Shown: positions 44,339 to 54,534, counted from the first letter of the stretch. The stretch: 64,000 nt of DNA from an uncultured Alphaproteobacteria bacterium (GCA_910587405.1 CAJUKS010000002.1:1-64000), one strand, 5' to 3'. The notes: generated by a model not told the origin, from the sequence alone. Numbers and translations are program-made.

Positions 44339-45970
44339 ATGAGAAAAAAGACTTTTAAAATATTTGTTAACAGTTTTATCATTTCTCTGTTCACAATGTG
44401 GGCGTTTAATGAGCTTTTTGCCGTACCGGCACAATCCAAAAGCGCCGAGATATCCATTCCGGAAAAGAACATTGCGCTCTTTTTCCAAAGCGACATGACG
44501 GCAACGGGACAGGCTCTGGCTCCGGTTGAAGTTCTTTCGCTGGCAGCGCCTTTGCCGAGAAAAAACGAACGGGATGTTCTTATTGATAAAAATTTGTTTG
44601 TTTTTGACAATGATGACGGCATCAGCATCAGTTCGGTCGAAGACGCCGCCGACATTCCGTTGGAATATTCTGCCGCCGCCCGAAACGTAGTTTTAGCGGA
44701 AAACAAGCCGGAAACCCGGCCTTCCGGCGACTCGGAAAACAATATCGCGGCATTTGAACAGCAGACACAGGCATTTGCCCAAACAACCGACGCCCCCGTT
44801 ACGGAAAACCCGGTTAAAAACCCCGAAGATCTTTTGACGTCGGCATCCCCGGAAATTGAGCCTCAGTTTCCGGTAGACAGCGCTCTTTCGCTGCAACCGG
44901 CCGACTCTGCGCCGTCAGAAGCCCCGACAGCCCTTGCCGCCGCCGAGACAGATAAAAATGACCAGATGATTCCGCTGGAATTCGGCCTGCAAAAGGGCCG
45001 CGAAACCTCGGTAGAAATTGCAACCGCCGCGCCGGACAATCAGATCGCGATGGCGGAAGGCGGAACGCTGGACGTCGAATCAATCGCCGTTAAGCCGACC
45101 CTCGAAAAAGACAGAATATCCGGCCGCGAGTGGCACGAAATGACGGCCCGCGACGTCGAGGAAAGTCCCTGGGTCGTTGCCAAAGGGGCCCGCAATCCGA
45201 AAAACAACCACGTTTTGGAAGAAGATTTTTACAAAGGCATGAACGAATCGGAAATCGCCGATATACTCAATCGGCCCGAGGCCATGGCCGATGAAGACAA
45301 TCAGGTCCAAACCGCCGAAATGGTCAAGAATATCTTAATTCCGATCCCGGAAGACATCCTTAACGACAAAAACCTCACGCCGCAACTGGTTTCCCCCAAA
45401 AAGAGCCTTGACCGGAAAAATACCGAACCGGAAGAAGAAACCGTTGCCGAAGAAGAAAAAAGCGGCGGCCTGTTTAAAAGTCTCGCTTCGATGTTCAGCG
45501 GTTCTGACAGCAATGAAAGCGACGAAGTGACAACCGACGAAGAAACAACCGAAAAACCCAAAAAAGCAAAAAAACGCAAAGGCTTATTTTCGGCTTTCGG
45601 CGGCGACAAAACGCCGACCAAAATCCTGCCGGCCGAGATGCGGCTTTCTTTCCAGCCGGGACGCGCCGAAATTTCGGGAACCACTTTACGATGGATTCAG
45701 GCATTCGCCAACAAAGTTATCGAGGATCCCAACGTTATTCTGGAAGTCAGAATCGATCGCACCAGTTCTTTTGAACTGCAGCAAAAAAGATTAAACTTAT
45801 TACACAATATTTTAACTAATAAGGGTGTAGATTACGGAAAAATAAATACCGTTTTCACCTCCCGCGAGCCAAATTCGTTTATTATCAGGACTTTAAGGAT
45901 TAACGAAAACGTCAATAACGATATGCCGGAAAACAATAAAAGGCAGAGTCTGTATTACCAATCGTGGTAG
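44339..45970 (+). CDS. Signal-anchored protein with OmpA-like C-terminal domain
   Basis: I start this 543-aa protein at ATG 44339, behind GAGGGG; a TTG at 44312 has no site. An N-terminal hydrophobic helix (about residues 8-28) is followed by about 370 residues of acidic, proline-containing low complexity. A basic KKAKKRKG stretch comes next. The last 110 residues have the layout of an OmpA-like peptidoglycan-binding domain (MRLSFQPGRAEIS, then a helix, then LQQKRLNLLHNIL). The usual OmpA Asp and the NxxLSxxRA box are not well kept. It opens the pilus operon and could fix the apparatus to the cell wall. Confidence 0.6.
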   Translation: MRKKTFKIFVNSFIISLFTMWAFNELFAVPAQSKSAEISIPEKNIALFFQSDMTATGQALAPVEVLSLAAPLPRKNERDVLIDKNLFVFDNDDGISISSVEDAADIPLEYSAAARNVVLAENKPETRPSGDSENNIAAFEQQTQAFAQTTDAPVTENPVKNPEDLLTSASPEIEPQFPVDSALSLQPADSAPSEAPTALAAAETDKNDQMIPLEFGLQKGRETSVEIATAAPDNQIAMAEGGTLDVESIAVKPTLEKDRISGREWHEMTARDVEESPWVVAKGARNPKNNHVLEEDFYKGMNESEIADILNRPEAMADEDNQVQTAEMVKNILIPIPEDILNDKNLTPQLVSPKKSLDRKNTEPEEETVAEEEKSGGLFKSLASMFSGSDSNESDEVTTDEETTEKPKKAKKRKGLFSAFGGDKTPTKILPAEMRLSFQPGRAEISGTTLRWIQAFANKVIEDPNVILEVRIDRTSSFELQQKRLNLLHNILTNKGVDYGKINTVFTSREPNSFIIRTLRINENVNNDMPENNKRQSLYYQSW

Positions 45971-46048
45971 AATATCTGCTTGATTATTTTTTTTCAGTAT
46001 GTATGATAGGTTAAAAATATGAATAAAAACAGCTTAGGAAACACGAAA

Positions 46049-46732
46049 ATGAACTACAAATTTCTTATATCAGCCGGTTTTTTAGGAGTTCTGCTGTTAT
46101 CGGGTTGCGCAAGCAACAACGATTATGAATATGAGTATTCAGAGACACAAGCCGCTCCGGGCACAACCGTCAAACAGACCTGCCCGGCCGGTCAATATCC
46201 CACTCCCGGAATCACCGGTTGTGCCGCCGAAGACGAGTTCGTCAACTATACCAAAGTTGCCGCCGATTACCGTGAATACGGCGAAAGAACTCCCCGCGAT
46301 CATTTAATAGTTCAATCCGGTGCCGGAAGCAACATGTCGGCAACCATTCCGCCTTCAATCGACGGTGAGGTTATTGATTATGAAGAAGAAATCACCGTGG
46401 ACGAAAAAATCGGCGAAGGCGCGGACGTAGGCGGTTCCGGCGAAGGTTACAGCGCCGATGATCCGGTCGAAGACTGGCTGGCCGAAGAAGGTAAAAGCCT
46501 GAAGCTGTTGCTAACCGAATGGTGCGACCGGGCCGGCTGGCGCCTGATTTGGAACACTAACCGTAACTATACTTTAACCGCCGGCGCTATGTTCAGAGGC
46601 CGCTTTGCCGACGTCAGTTCGGCTTTGGTAAGAGCTTTTGCCCGGGCCCGTCCGGCTCCGATAGCTACATTTTATAAAGGAAACCGCGTCTTGGTAGTCG
46701 AGACTATGGAGGATGAGAATGCGTATGAATAA
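46049..46732 (+). CDS. TcpQ/PilL-like pilus lipoprotein
   Basis: I use ATG 46049, which has TAGGAA upstream and directly starts the signal; an earlier ATG at 46019 would add ten residues. The signal ends LLSGC, a clear lipobox. After a disordered stretch with two Cys (TCPAG, GCAAE), residues of about 140-227 match the TcpQ/PilL C-terminal domain: KLLLTEWCDRAGWRLIWN, a GRFADVSSALVRAF helix, and a closing NRVLVVE strand. TcpQ-type proteins help the secretin reach the outer membrane. It overlaps pilN, as expected for a PilL-N pair; no PilM is seen. Confidence 0.78.
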   Translation: MNYKFLISAGFLGVLLLSGCASNNDYEYEYSETQAAPGTTVKQTCPAGQYPTPGITGCAAEDEFVNYTKVAADYREYGERTPRDHLIVQSGAGSNMSATIPPSIDGEVIDYEEEITVDEKIGEGADVGGSGEGYSADDPVEDWLAEEGKSLKLLLTEWCDRAGWRLIWNTNRNYTLTAGAMFRGRFADVSSALVRAFARARPAPIATFYKGNRVLVVETMEDENAYE

Positions 46733-48335
46733 TTGGATTAAATACAGTTTGGGTTTGGGTCTGGTTGCTCTGATCGGCGCCTGCTCGATTGCGACCAGTA
46801 TGGACGCAACGCTGGAACGCGAAGTTGAAGCAACAACCGAACTCAAGGAAAAAGCCAAAGCTCCGAGCGAGGCCGCTCCGGAAGACGTGGTTCGGGTTAA
46901 AAACGAGATCTGGCTCGGCGACAAGAGTATTGTAGAATATGAAGGCGCCCCGATCCCCGCTTATCTGGAAACCAAAGAAGGCATTACTTTGATCAGCAAC
47001 CGCCCGATCACTTTATACGAAATCGGCGACATGATTAACAAAATCACTTCGGTTCAGGTCAGATTTGCCCCGCATCTGGAAGAAGATCTTCTGAAATCCG
47101 CAACGGAAAACGTTCCGTCTCCGGATCAGATCAACGCCCACTGGGCCGATCCGACCAAAATGCTGGTTTCTTACCGCGGACCTTTAAGCGGATTGCTGGA
47201 TGAAATCGGCTCCCGTTTCGGAATTTGGTGGCGTTATGAAAAGAACGAAATTTATTTCTATAAGTTTATGACCAAAACTTTTGTTCTGTACAGTCTGCCG
47301 ACCAAACAGTCTTTGACTTCCAACATCGGCGGTTCGTCAACCGATTCAGGCAGCGGCGGCACTTCCGCCCTCACCCTGACCAACTCTGCCGAGTTAGAGT
47401 TGTGGAGCAACATTGAAAAATCGATTACCTCAATGGTCGGCAAAGATGCCCAGTTGTCTCTGGATCCGACCAACGGAACCATTTCGTTGACCGCAACGCC
47501 GAACGACATCCGCAAAGTTGCTCATTTTGTCAATGAACAGAATACGCGTCTGTCCCGTCAGGTTGCCATCAGCATTAAAGTTTTGCAAGTCACCGTTAAC
47601 GATTCGGACACTTTCTCGCTTAATCTGAAAACTTTGTTTAACGACGGCAAAACTTCCATCGGTCTGGCCAGCGCTGCAAGCGGTTTGAGTTCCGATATTG
47701 CCGAAAACCTGACAATGACCATCATGCCGGGCAACTGGAATATCAATTCCAGCATCCAGGCATTGTCAACTCAGGCAACCACCAACCTGATTACCAGCGG
47801 TACGGTAACCACTTTGAATAATAAGTCGGCCCCGATTCAGGTTGTCAAGAAACAGAACTACATTTCCGAAATCACCAAAACCAACAGCGGCGGCGACTCG
47901 GGAACTTATGACCTGTCGACGGAAACCGAAGAAATCGAAACCGGCTTTACGATGAACGTATTGCCCCGCATCTTGGAACACGGACGTCTGCTGCTTAAAT
48001 TCGACCTCACGCTGTCCGACCTTTTGGCTTTGGAAAAGGTTGACCTGATCAGCGGCAACGACGGCGAAAGCGAAGGCGGCGAATATATTCAGAACCCGAT
48101 CATCGAATCGCGCGGCTTTACTCAGGAAGTTGCTCTGAAGTCGGGAGAATCTCTGGTGCTGACAGGTTATGAACGCGTCGAAAACAGTGCGGAAAAACGC
48201 GGCGTCGGTTCTGCAACCAATTCTTTGCTGGGCGGTACCGCAACGGCCGGAAAAGTCAGAAGCATCTTAGTGATCATTTTAACCCCCGTGGTGCTGGAAT
48301 CTCCGCTTAATCCGGAAACCAGAGTACGCGACTAG
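46719..48335 (+). CDS. pilN: PilN-type outer-membrane secretin lipoprotein
   Basis: Three in-frame ATGs open this gene. I choose 46719, six bases after GGAGG. A lipobox (IGAC) follows about 20 residues in. The protein has an N-terminal secretin domain (RPITLYEIGDMINKI), a Gly/Ser-rich hinge (about 205-220), and a secretin beta domain with RQVAISIKVLQVTV and ILVIILTPVVLE as the last strand. The total of about 538 residues is typical for R64/Tcp PilN. It forms the outer-membrane ring through which the type IVb pilus passes. It overlaps the TcpQ-like gene by 14 bases. Confidence 0.9.
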   Translation: MRMNNWIKYSLGLGLVALIGACSIATSMDATLEREVEATTELKEKAKAPSEAAPEDVVRVKNEIWLGDKSIVEYEGAPIPAYLETKEGITLISNRPITLYEIGDMINKITSVQVRFAPHLEEDLLKSATENVPSPDQINAHWADPTKMLVSYRGPLSGLLDEIGSRFGIWWRYEKNEIYFYKFMTKTFVLYSLPTKQSLTSNIGGSSTDSGSGGTSALTLTNSAELELWSNIEKSITSMVGKDAQLSLDPTNGTISLTATPNDIRKVAHFVNEQNTRLSRQVAISIKVLQVTVNDSDTFSLNLKTLFNDGKTSIGLASAASGLSSDIAENLTMTIMPGNWNINSSIQALSTQATTNLITSGTVTTLNNKSAPIQVVKKQNYISEITKTNSGGDSGTYDLSTETEEIETGFTMNVLPRILEHGRLLLKFDLTLSDLLALEKVDLISGNDGESEGGEYIQNPIIESRGFTQEVALKSGESLVLTGYERVENSAEKRGVGSATNSLLGGTATAGKVRSILVIILTPVVLESPLNPETRVRD

Positions 48336-48364
48336 ACTTAAATTTCTGATAAAAGGAAACGAAC

Positions 48365-49636
48365 GTGTTAGACGATGCCAAAATGCTAGATGACGAATAT
48401 AAAGCAGATCAGGAACGGAGCTGGGGTACTCATTTCGTATCCGGCGGCGTAGAGTTTGCCACCAGCCTGTTCTGGCAGTCTCTGCAAAATCAGGACGCGC
48501 CGCTGGCCGAAATCATAGAGTCCTCGCAGGGCGTTTTGGAAGGCGCCGATCTGTACTGCATAAAGAAAGGCAAAACACCGCAGTTTGGTATTTGCGTTTC
48601 GGCAGACGGCTACAAACCGGGACAAAATGCCGGTGCGGTCACCTTGTCTTCGGCGCTCAGCGACCAACCTTCCTTCGTTGCGGTATTTAAAGTACCGAAC
48701 GGATGGTGGTATGTCTGCGTACGCGATGACGTTATTCTGGCAAACGGCGATATGCTCTATCTTTCGGAAGAAGACGCCAAGAAACAGTTCATGAGCATGT
48801 TGATGGTCCCGGACTGGAAGCTGAAGATTGCTCCGCCGGAATGGAATATTGAAGACACTTTATACCCCGATCTCGACGATTTGTTGTCTCGCGGCAGTAA
48901 AGTCAAGCTGCAAAAAATCAACACCAAAGGCAAGATGTTTTATATCATTGCCGGTGCCGGCGCTTTCATTGTCCTCTATATTCTCTACCAGTTGTTTATG
49001 AGCCTGTTTGACACCACGCCGACGGTGCCGGTTATGGTACCGGTGGCGCCGAAAGTCGTCAAGACGGAGGAGATTCCGCCCGAACCGAAACCGTGGGAGA
49101 ATCTGCCCGATCCGATCATGGTAATGGGCAGTTGTCAGGACAAGATCATGGACTTGGTGACGATTATGCCGCCGGGTTGGAAAATCGGCAATCTGACCTG
49201 TACCACCGGCGGTGCCAGCACAACCTGGAGCAGATTGTTCGGACGGATTTCAATTGCCGACAAAGCATTAAACACTTCCGGCCTGAACTTTTCCGCACGT
49301 TCGATCTCAGACGACGGCAACACGGTCATGGCGGCTTTAAGTTTGGGAAACATCAATACCGAAACTTCGGAACCGACGCGCTCGATGATGGATTTGAAGA
49401 TCAACCTCAACGAATTCTTTCAGTCGATCGATCAGAAAGTTGCCTTAAATGACGAAGTATACACTTCTCCGCAACAGAACGTATACCGCTCGGTAAAATT
49501 TAAGTTCAGTTCAAACTATAATCCTAAAGTCTGGAGCAATTTGTTAACAAAATTTTCAGGACTTACGATTAATTTAATAATGTACAACCCCGAAACCGGT
49601 GTTTGGGAATATGAAGGAGCTATCTATGCATTATAG
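48365..49636 (+). CDS. pilO: PilO-type pilus accessory protein
   Basis: This 423-aa protein starts at GTG behind AAAAGGAAA. A cytoplasmic domain (about residues 1-190) resembles R64 PilO: SLFWQSLQN, then KVPNGWWYVCVRDD. One transmembrane helix lies at about 196-216, then a Pro-rich stretch and a periplasmic domain with a Cys pair. PilO connects the cytoplasmic motor to the pilus assembly platform. The order PilN-PilO-PilP-PilQ-PilR here matches R64. Confidence 0.82.
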   Translation: MLDDAKMLDDEYKADQERSWGTHFVSGGVEFATSLFWQSLQNQDAPLAEIIESSQGVLEGADLYCIKKGKTPQFGICVSADGYKPGQNAGAVTLSSALSDQPSFVAVFKVPNGWWYVCVRDDVILANGDMLYLSEEDAKKQFMSMLMVPDWKLKIAPPEWNIEDTLYPDLDDLLSRGSKVKLQKINTKGKMFYIIAGAGAFIVLYILYQLFMSLFDTTPTVPVMVPVAPKVVKTEEIPPEPKPWENLPDPIMVMGSCQDKIMDLVTIMPPGWKIGNLTCTTGGASTTWSRLFGRISIADKALNTSGLNFSARSISDDGNTVMAALSLGNINTETSEPTRSMMDLKINLNEFFQSIDQKVALNDEVYTSPQQNVYRSVKFKFSSNYNPKVWSNLLTKFSGLTINLIMYNPETGVWEYEGAIYAL

Positions 49637-51125
49637 TTTTAGAAATACTTTATGTGGTTTGGCAGTAGTTGTTGCCGCAGGATTGTTGGCCGATCAGGCT
49701 GCCGCTCAAACCGTCACTTTGATGGAAAACGACGACACGGTCGCCCTTGCTCCGATGGACGAATCATCCGCGCCGGAAGAAATATCGCTGTTTGACGAAC
49801 AAATGGGAGATGTTTCGCTGCCGGGGGCCGGTCTCATTTCGCCGTCGCAACCGACCAACAGCGTCGCCACAGACGTTATTCCGATGGAAAGCGACAACGA
49901 CGATTCCGAAGAATCGGTAACCACAATTTCGATTGAAGACGAAACCGACATGATGGACATGGGACAGATCGAAAACGACAAGATGCCCCTGGGTGCGCCG
50001 ACAGCGGCCAAAACGGTTTCGACGGTACCGCCGACGGTCACTCCGGAAGTGACCGGAAAATTGCTGGGCGCCAAACCGACCGGCGGTTTTGACGAAACGA
50101 TCTCTCCCTCGATCAGCAATGACCTGTTTGCCAGAATGTCCGATTTGGAAAAGCAGACGACTTTGTTGAATTTGGAACTGAAAAAAGAAAGAGTTCAGAA
50201 CGAAATTGCCGCCGTTAAGGCTCAACGCCTGAAAGCACAGCAGGAAGAAGAGGCTCGTAAAGAAGAAGAAGAAAGAAAAAGAATCGAATGGGAAAACGAG
50301 CAGGAACGTCTGATGGTCGCCGAACAAACCAAATTGAAGGAAGCGGCCGCCGCTCTGGAAAGACTGCGTCAGGAAAAAATCGTTAAGGCTTATAAGGCAA
50401 CCATGCTCGACGCTACCCAGAAATGGATTAAGAAAAACGCCGAAGTATACGCTCAGATGGCCAAAAAAGACGCCGAGACCAAACAGATTTTGGCAGACAA
50501 CAAAAAGAAACTGTCGGTTTTGAAACAAAAGGCCGACGATCTGAAGAGCAAAGCGGAAAATGCGCGGGTGGCTTATGACAAGAAAATAGCCAACCTCGAA
50601 AGCCAGATTTCCATTTTGAAAACCCGTCTGGAAGCCGAAATCGAATCTTCGAAGAAAAAGCTGGCTGCCGCCAAGGCAGAAGCCGCTACGGGCAAAAAGA
50701 ATCCGTTTGCCACTTCAATCAGCGGAATCGACATGACAACGCCGCTGGCACCGGAAAAAATCAAGCTCAGCAGCGAATATGCGATTATGGAAATTACCGG
50801 TCAGGGTGAAGAACTGGCGGCCAAACTGATCAATACCGACGGCGACGTCTTTATGGTTAAGCCGGGCACCACGCTGAGAAACGGCTTTACGATCGATGAC
50901 ATTGCGCAGACTTATGTCAGTGCGGTCAAAGATAACGAAAAAGATTATCTCTATTTCTCCGCCGGCGGCATTCTGGATCGTGAACCGGTTCCGTCCGACA
51001 TCAACATCAAAGCGCCGGTTGATCCCAACGACCCCAACAGCGGCAACAACAACCAACCGCGCGGACGTCAGATCAACACCACTCAGGGAATCCCGAGTTT
51101 AGGCCAGGGAATGTTTATCAGATAG
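49626..51125 (+). CDS. PilP-like pilus protein with long coiled coil
   Basis: This 499-aa protein is started at ATG 49626, overlapping pilO by 11 bases and preceded by AAGGAG. A signal peptide ends AAAQ (about residue 29). An acidic disordered region follows (about 30-155), then a long coiled coil (about 170-360, repeated Lys/Glu heptads), then a C-terminal beta-rich domain (about 375-460; EYAIMEITGQGEELAAKL, then FMVKPGTTLRNGFTI) that resembles the PilP/GspC HR domain. R64 PilP is only about 150 residues, so the coiled coil is an addition, perhaps a spacer to a thicker envelope. Its place between PilO and PilQ supports the call. Confidence 0.68.
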   Translation: MHYSFRNTLCGLAVVVAAGLLADQAAAQTVTLMENDDTVALAPMDESSAPEEISLFDEQMGDVSLPGAGLISPSQPTNSVATDVIPMESDNDDSEESVTTISIEDETDMMDMGQIENDKMPLGAPTAAKTVSTVPPTVTPEVTGKLLGAKPTGGFDETISPSISNDLFARMSDLEKQTTLLNLELKKERVQNEIAAVKAQRLKAQQEEEARKEEEERKRIEWENEQERLMVAEQTKLKEAAAALERLRQEKIVKAYKATMLDATQKWIKKNAEVYAQMAKKDAETKQILADNKKKLSVLKQKADDLKSKAENARVAYDKKIANLESQISILKTRLEAEIESSKKKLAAAKAEAATGKKNPFATSISGIDMTTPLAPEKIKLSSEYAIMEITGQGEELAAKLINTDGDVFMVKPGTTLRNGFTIDDIAQTYVSAVKDNEKDYLYFSAGGILDREPVPSDINIKAPVDPNDPNSGNNNQPRGRQINTTQGIPSLGQGMFIR

Positions 51126-51132
51126 CAAAGAA

Positions 51133-52803
51133 ATGGTAGAAGAAAGCACAACACAAGGCAAAGAAAACGCTAATATCTCCGGGGCTGCTCCTGCCGAGCA
51201 GCCCAAGAAGACAAGTTCGAAGGATTTTATTGAGGGTCTTTTTGCCAACGACAATTACTTGTGCACTATGCCCAAAGGCAAGCTGCCGGACGGTTCGTCA
51301 TTAAACATCAACGACGAAACGCGCCGGCGTTTGGCGCTTTTTGCCGACGGCACATTATTGATCTCCAAGGACCACCGTTTTGACGGCTCGGTTCTGAGCT
51401 TTTTGAGCATTGCGGAAAAGAAGGGGATCAAGATGAAAGCCCCGGTTTATGTTTCGCAAAACGAACTGGCAACCATTTATGCGATGGCCGAACGCAATCA
51501 GGTCTTTTCGGAAGATGATGAAGACCTGGCACGTTTGCAAATGCAACGCGACTTTGTTAACATTACCAAACGCGCCTCGTCAATGAAAGTATCCGACGTG
51601 CACGTCGTGGTCTCCGACAACTGTACCGAAATCTTTTTCCGCGCCAACGGCGTGATGATCAAAGAAATGGAATACAGTAAAGAATGGGGCGATCAATTTG
51701 TACGTGCAGCCTTTGCCTCAGCCGATATTTCGGACGCCAACTATGCCCAAAACGAGTTTCAGGGCGCGCAAAAACTGGGGTCGACACCGTTGCGCGGTTC
51801 CAAAGGCAAACTGATGCTGCCGCACAACGTGCTGGCGATCCGCCTGCAGTTTAACCCGATCGCCTTCGGTTCGCAATATTTGGTTATGCGTCTGTTATAT
51901 GCCGACGACAATCCGGACGGCAACGATGATTTGGCGGCTCTCGGCTGCGGCGAATATGAACAGGATTTGTTTTTCCGCCTGCGTGCGGCGCCGGTAGGGT
52001 TGAATATCGTCGCCGGACCGACCGGTTCGGGAAAATCGACCCTGCTGCAAAGAAACATGATCAAACTGATCAAAGAGAAAAACGGCGAAATTAACCTGCT
52101 GACGGTAGAAGATCCGCCGGAATATCCGATTCCCGGCGCCCGGCAGATGCCGGTGACCAACGCCAACACCGAAGAAGAAAAAACTGTTCAATTTACGCTG
52201 GCCTTGTCCGCCGCATTGCGATCCGACCCGGACGTTTTGATGGTGGGTGAAATCCGTTCGCTCGCCACCGCCAGTCTGACATTTAAAGGCGCGTTGTCGG
52301 GACACTTGGTTTGGGCGACTTTGCACGCCAACTCGGCACCGGCTATCGTAACCCGTTTGCGCGATATGGGCGTGCAATCGTATATGTTAAGCGACCCGGA
52401 ACTGCTGAAAGGATTGATTTCCCAACGTCTGTTCCGCAAACTTTGCCCCTATTGCCGTATTCCTGTAAAAGAAAAGCTCGACTATCCGGCTGTTAAACGT
52501 CTGCGTACCGCGCTGGGCGATTTCGGGGTTGAGAACACCTATCTGAAAGGCCCCGGCTGCAAGTTCTGCGAAGGTCGCGGCATCAAAGGACGTTTGGGCG
52601 TGCAGGAAATGATTTTGCCCGACGGAACTTTTTTGGAATTGATGATTGCCGGCGAAACCCGCAAAGCAATTGACTACTGGACCGGCGACCTTAACGGAAG
52701 AACCTTAAAAGACGCCGCGTTGGAACGGATGTTAAAAGGATTGATTGATTTGGACGAAGTCGAACGGTGGTGCGGTCTGCTGGATCAGCGTCCGGTATAC
52801 TAA
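51133..52803 (+). CDS. pilQ: PilQ-type pilus assembly ATPase (GspE/PilB superfamily)
   Basis: This 556-aa protein is a secretion-type ATPase that powers pilus extension. Walker A is GPTGSGKST (about residues 296-304). The Asp box, Walker B (DVLMVGEIR, about 366-374) and the His box (ATLHANSA) are all present. A four-cysteine metal-binding motif (LCPYC and CKFCEGRG) follows, as in GspE-type proteins. The frame begins seven bases after pilP. Nothing is missing, so it should be active. I see no separate retraction ATPase (PilT-like), which is usual in type IVb systems. Confidence 0.93.
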   Translation: MVEESTTQGKENANISGAAPAEQPKKTSSKDFIEGLFANDNYLCTMPKGKLPDGSSLNINDETRRRLALFADGTLLISKDHRFDGSVLSFLSIAEKKGIKMKAPVYVSQNELATIYAMAERNQVFSEDDEDLARLQMQRDFVNITKRASSMKVSDVHVVVSDNCTEIFFRANGVMIKEMEYSKEWGDQFVRAAFASADISDANYAQNEFQGAQKLGSTPLRGSKGKLMLPHNVLAIRLQFNPIAFGSQYLVMRLLYADDNPDGNDDLAALGCGEYEQDLFFRLRAAPVGLNIVAGPTGSGKSTLLQRNMIKLIKEKNGEINLLTVEDPPEYPIPGARQMPVTNANTEEEKTVQFTLALSAALRSDPDVLMVGEIRSLATASLTFKGALSGHLVWATLHANSAPAIVTRLRDMGVQSYMLSDPELLKGLISQRLFRKLCPYCRIPVKEKLDYPAVKRLRTALGDFGVENTYLKGPGCKFCEGRGIKGRLGVQEMILPDGTFLELMIAGETRKAIDYWTGDLNGRTLKDAALERMLKGLIDLDEVERWCGLLDQRPVY

Positions 52804-52821
52804 AACAGAGAGGAAAAGAAG

Positions 52822-53946
52822 ATGGAAGAGAAGAAAAGAGATTCGGCCTCTAACTTAAGTCAGGCACTGAAAAAAGTAAACAGCATCGAAATTTACTATG
52901 CGAAAATGATCTGCCTGATGTCGGGGGCTACCCGGTTGAAGATTTACCGGAAGATCGCCTCTTTGATGAGCAACCGGTTTTCGCTGATGAACGCGCTGGA
53001 CATGCTGCACGCAACCATCACCAACGACGGCAAAAACCCCAGCGAACCGATGGCGATTGCGATTGCGCAATGGGGTTACGGCCTGCAAAACGGTATGTCG
53101 TTTTCCGACGCCCTCAAAGGCTGGGCACCGGACCGCGAACGTCTGATGCTGTCTGTGGGCGACGTTTCCGACTTGGAAGGCGCTTTATACAACCTGATCC
53201 GGGTTACCGAAGGTACCACCAAAATGCTGCGCCCGATTATCGGCGCGATTTCCTACCCGGCCTTCCTGATGATGATGGTGGTTTTGATTATTTACGGTAT
53301 CGGCGCCTACATGGTGCCGCCGATGATCGACGCGGCGCCGAACACGCGCTGGCAGGGAACGGCGCGAACGCTGGTGGACTTGTCATCGTGGATTCAGGAA
53401 TACTGGATTGTCGCCTTTTCCATTTTGCCGTCAATCATGCTGGTGATCTATCTGACCATCGGCATTTGGACCGGCCCGACGCGGGCGATTGCCGACCACA
53501 TGCCGCCATGGTCATTGTATAAGGTGTTTGTGGGAATTACCTGGCTGCTGGCGATGTCGGCGCTGGTGAAAGGCGGAACCCCGGTTTCGAACGCGATGCG
53601 CGCCCTGCGAAAGGATTCGACCCGCTATCTGAAAGAACGAATTGACAAAGCGCTGGTTTTCATCAACAACGGTGACAACTTGGGACAGGCCTTATCAAAA
53701 ACCAAGCTGGAATTTCCGGATGCCGAGATTATCGGCGACTTGAAAATCTATTCGGAAATGGACAACTTTGAAGAAGCGCTGGAAAATCTGGCCAACAACT
53801 GGCTGGACGAATCGGCTTACGTTATTGAACAAAAAGCCAGCATTTTGAACATGGTGGCCTTGCTGATGGTTTCGGGCATTATCGCCTGGGCGGTTATGGG
53901 AACCTTTGAAATGCAAGACCAAATCACCAGTTCGATGGGTATGTAG
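52822..53946 (+). CDS. pilR: PilR-type inner-membrane platform protein (GspF superfamily)
   Basis: This 374-aa protein has two repeated cytoplasmic helical domains and three transmembrane segments (about residues 145-170, 195-215 and 345-365), the GspF/PilR layout. Family-like motifs include GMSFSDALKGW and its counterpart GDNLGQALSKT. The ATG has AGAGAGGAAAAG upstream. Length and gene order match R64 pilR. It is the docking partner of the PilQ ATPase and the platform on which pilins are assembled. Confidence 0.9.
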   Translation: MEEKKRDSASNLSQALKKVNSIEIYYAKMICLMSGATRLKIYRKIASLMSNRFSLMNALDMLHATITNDGKNPSEPMAIAIAQWGYGLQNGMSFSDALKGWAPDRERLMLSVGDVSDLEGALYNLIRVTEGTTKMLRPIIGAISYPAFLMMMVVLIIYGIGAYMVPPMIDAAPNTRWQGTARTLVDLSSWIQEYWIVAFSILPSIMLVIYLTIGIWTGPTRAIADHMPPWSLYKVFVGITWLLAMSALVKGGTPVSNAMRALRKDSTRYLKERIDKALVFINNGDNLGQALSKTKLEFPDAEIIGDLKIYSEMDNFEEALENLANNWLDESAYVIEQKASILNMVALLMVSGIIAWAVMGTFEMQDQITSSMGM

Positions 53947-53947
53947 A

Positions 53948-54496
53948 ATGCGGCAAAGAATCAACAACCGACCGATTGCCCTGCTGATTGCCGTTTTGGT
54001 TTTGCTGAGCGGAATTATGGTATGGCATTATGTCACCCCAAACAAAAAAGTGGAACAGGCAGCGCTTCAGGTTGCCGAAACGGCGGCGCTGGTTCGCCGC
54101 CACTACGCCAGCAAGATTGACTACTGGGGGTTGAGCACACAATCGGCGGTTGATAACAATATATTAACCAATCTGCCTTATCATAAAGGCAGACTTACAA
54201 ATGCTCTCGGCAAGCCGGTTTTAATCGGCAGCGGCGAAAACGGAGAGACCGTGATGCCGGGAGAACGCAGTTTCGATGTCGTTTACGGCGATTTAAGCAT
54301 GGGGGAATGCGTTGCCCTGGCCGCCTACCGCTTTGAACGGCCCGAAGAGTTAGGACTCTTGCAAATCACTGTCGTCAGCGGTGACAACCGTCAAACGTTC
54401 AGCTGGGGGGAAGAGAACTACAAATTGCCGGTTGCCCGGCAGGAGGCACAGAAAATCTGCCGCAAAGGTTCTAAAGTTCTGTGGACAATAGAATAA
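53948..54496 (+). CDS. Pilin-like protein without a prepilin cleavage site
   Basis: This 182-aa protein is started at ATG 53948, one base after the pilR stop. One N-terminal helix (about residues 9-28) is followed by a globular part that parallels the pilins encoded downstream: a helix (AALQVAETAALVRRHY), a middle NNILTNLPYHKG section, a GECVALAAYRF segment matching CVALATADW in PilS, and a C-terminal Cys. It lacks the Gly-x4-Glu prepilin processing site, so it should stay in the inner membrane. It could be an assembly-priming minor pilin or a decoy. The Cys and CVALA features are visible; the role is inferred. Confidence 0.65.
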   Translation: MRQRINNRPIALLIAVLVLLSGIMVWHYVTPNKKVEQAALQVAETAALVRRHYASKIDYWGLSTQSAVDNNILTNLPYHKGRLTNALGKPVLIGSGENGETVMPGERSFDVVYGDLSMGECVALAAYRFERPEELGLLQITVVSGDNRQTFSWGEENYKLPVARQEAQKICRKGSKVLWTIE

Positions 54497-54534
54497 TTTT
54501 GTAGCGGAAAGGAATGCGCTGAGATAAAAATAAC

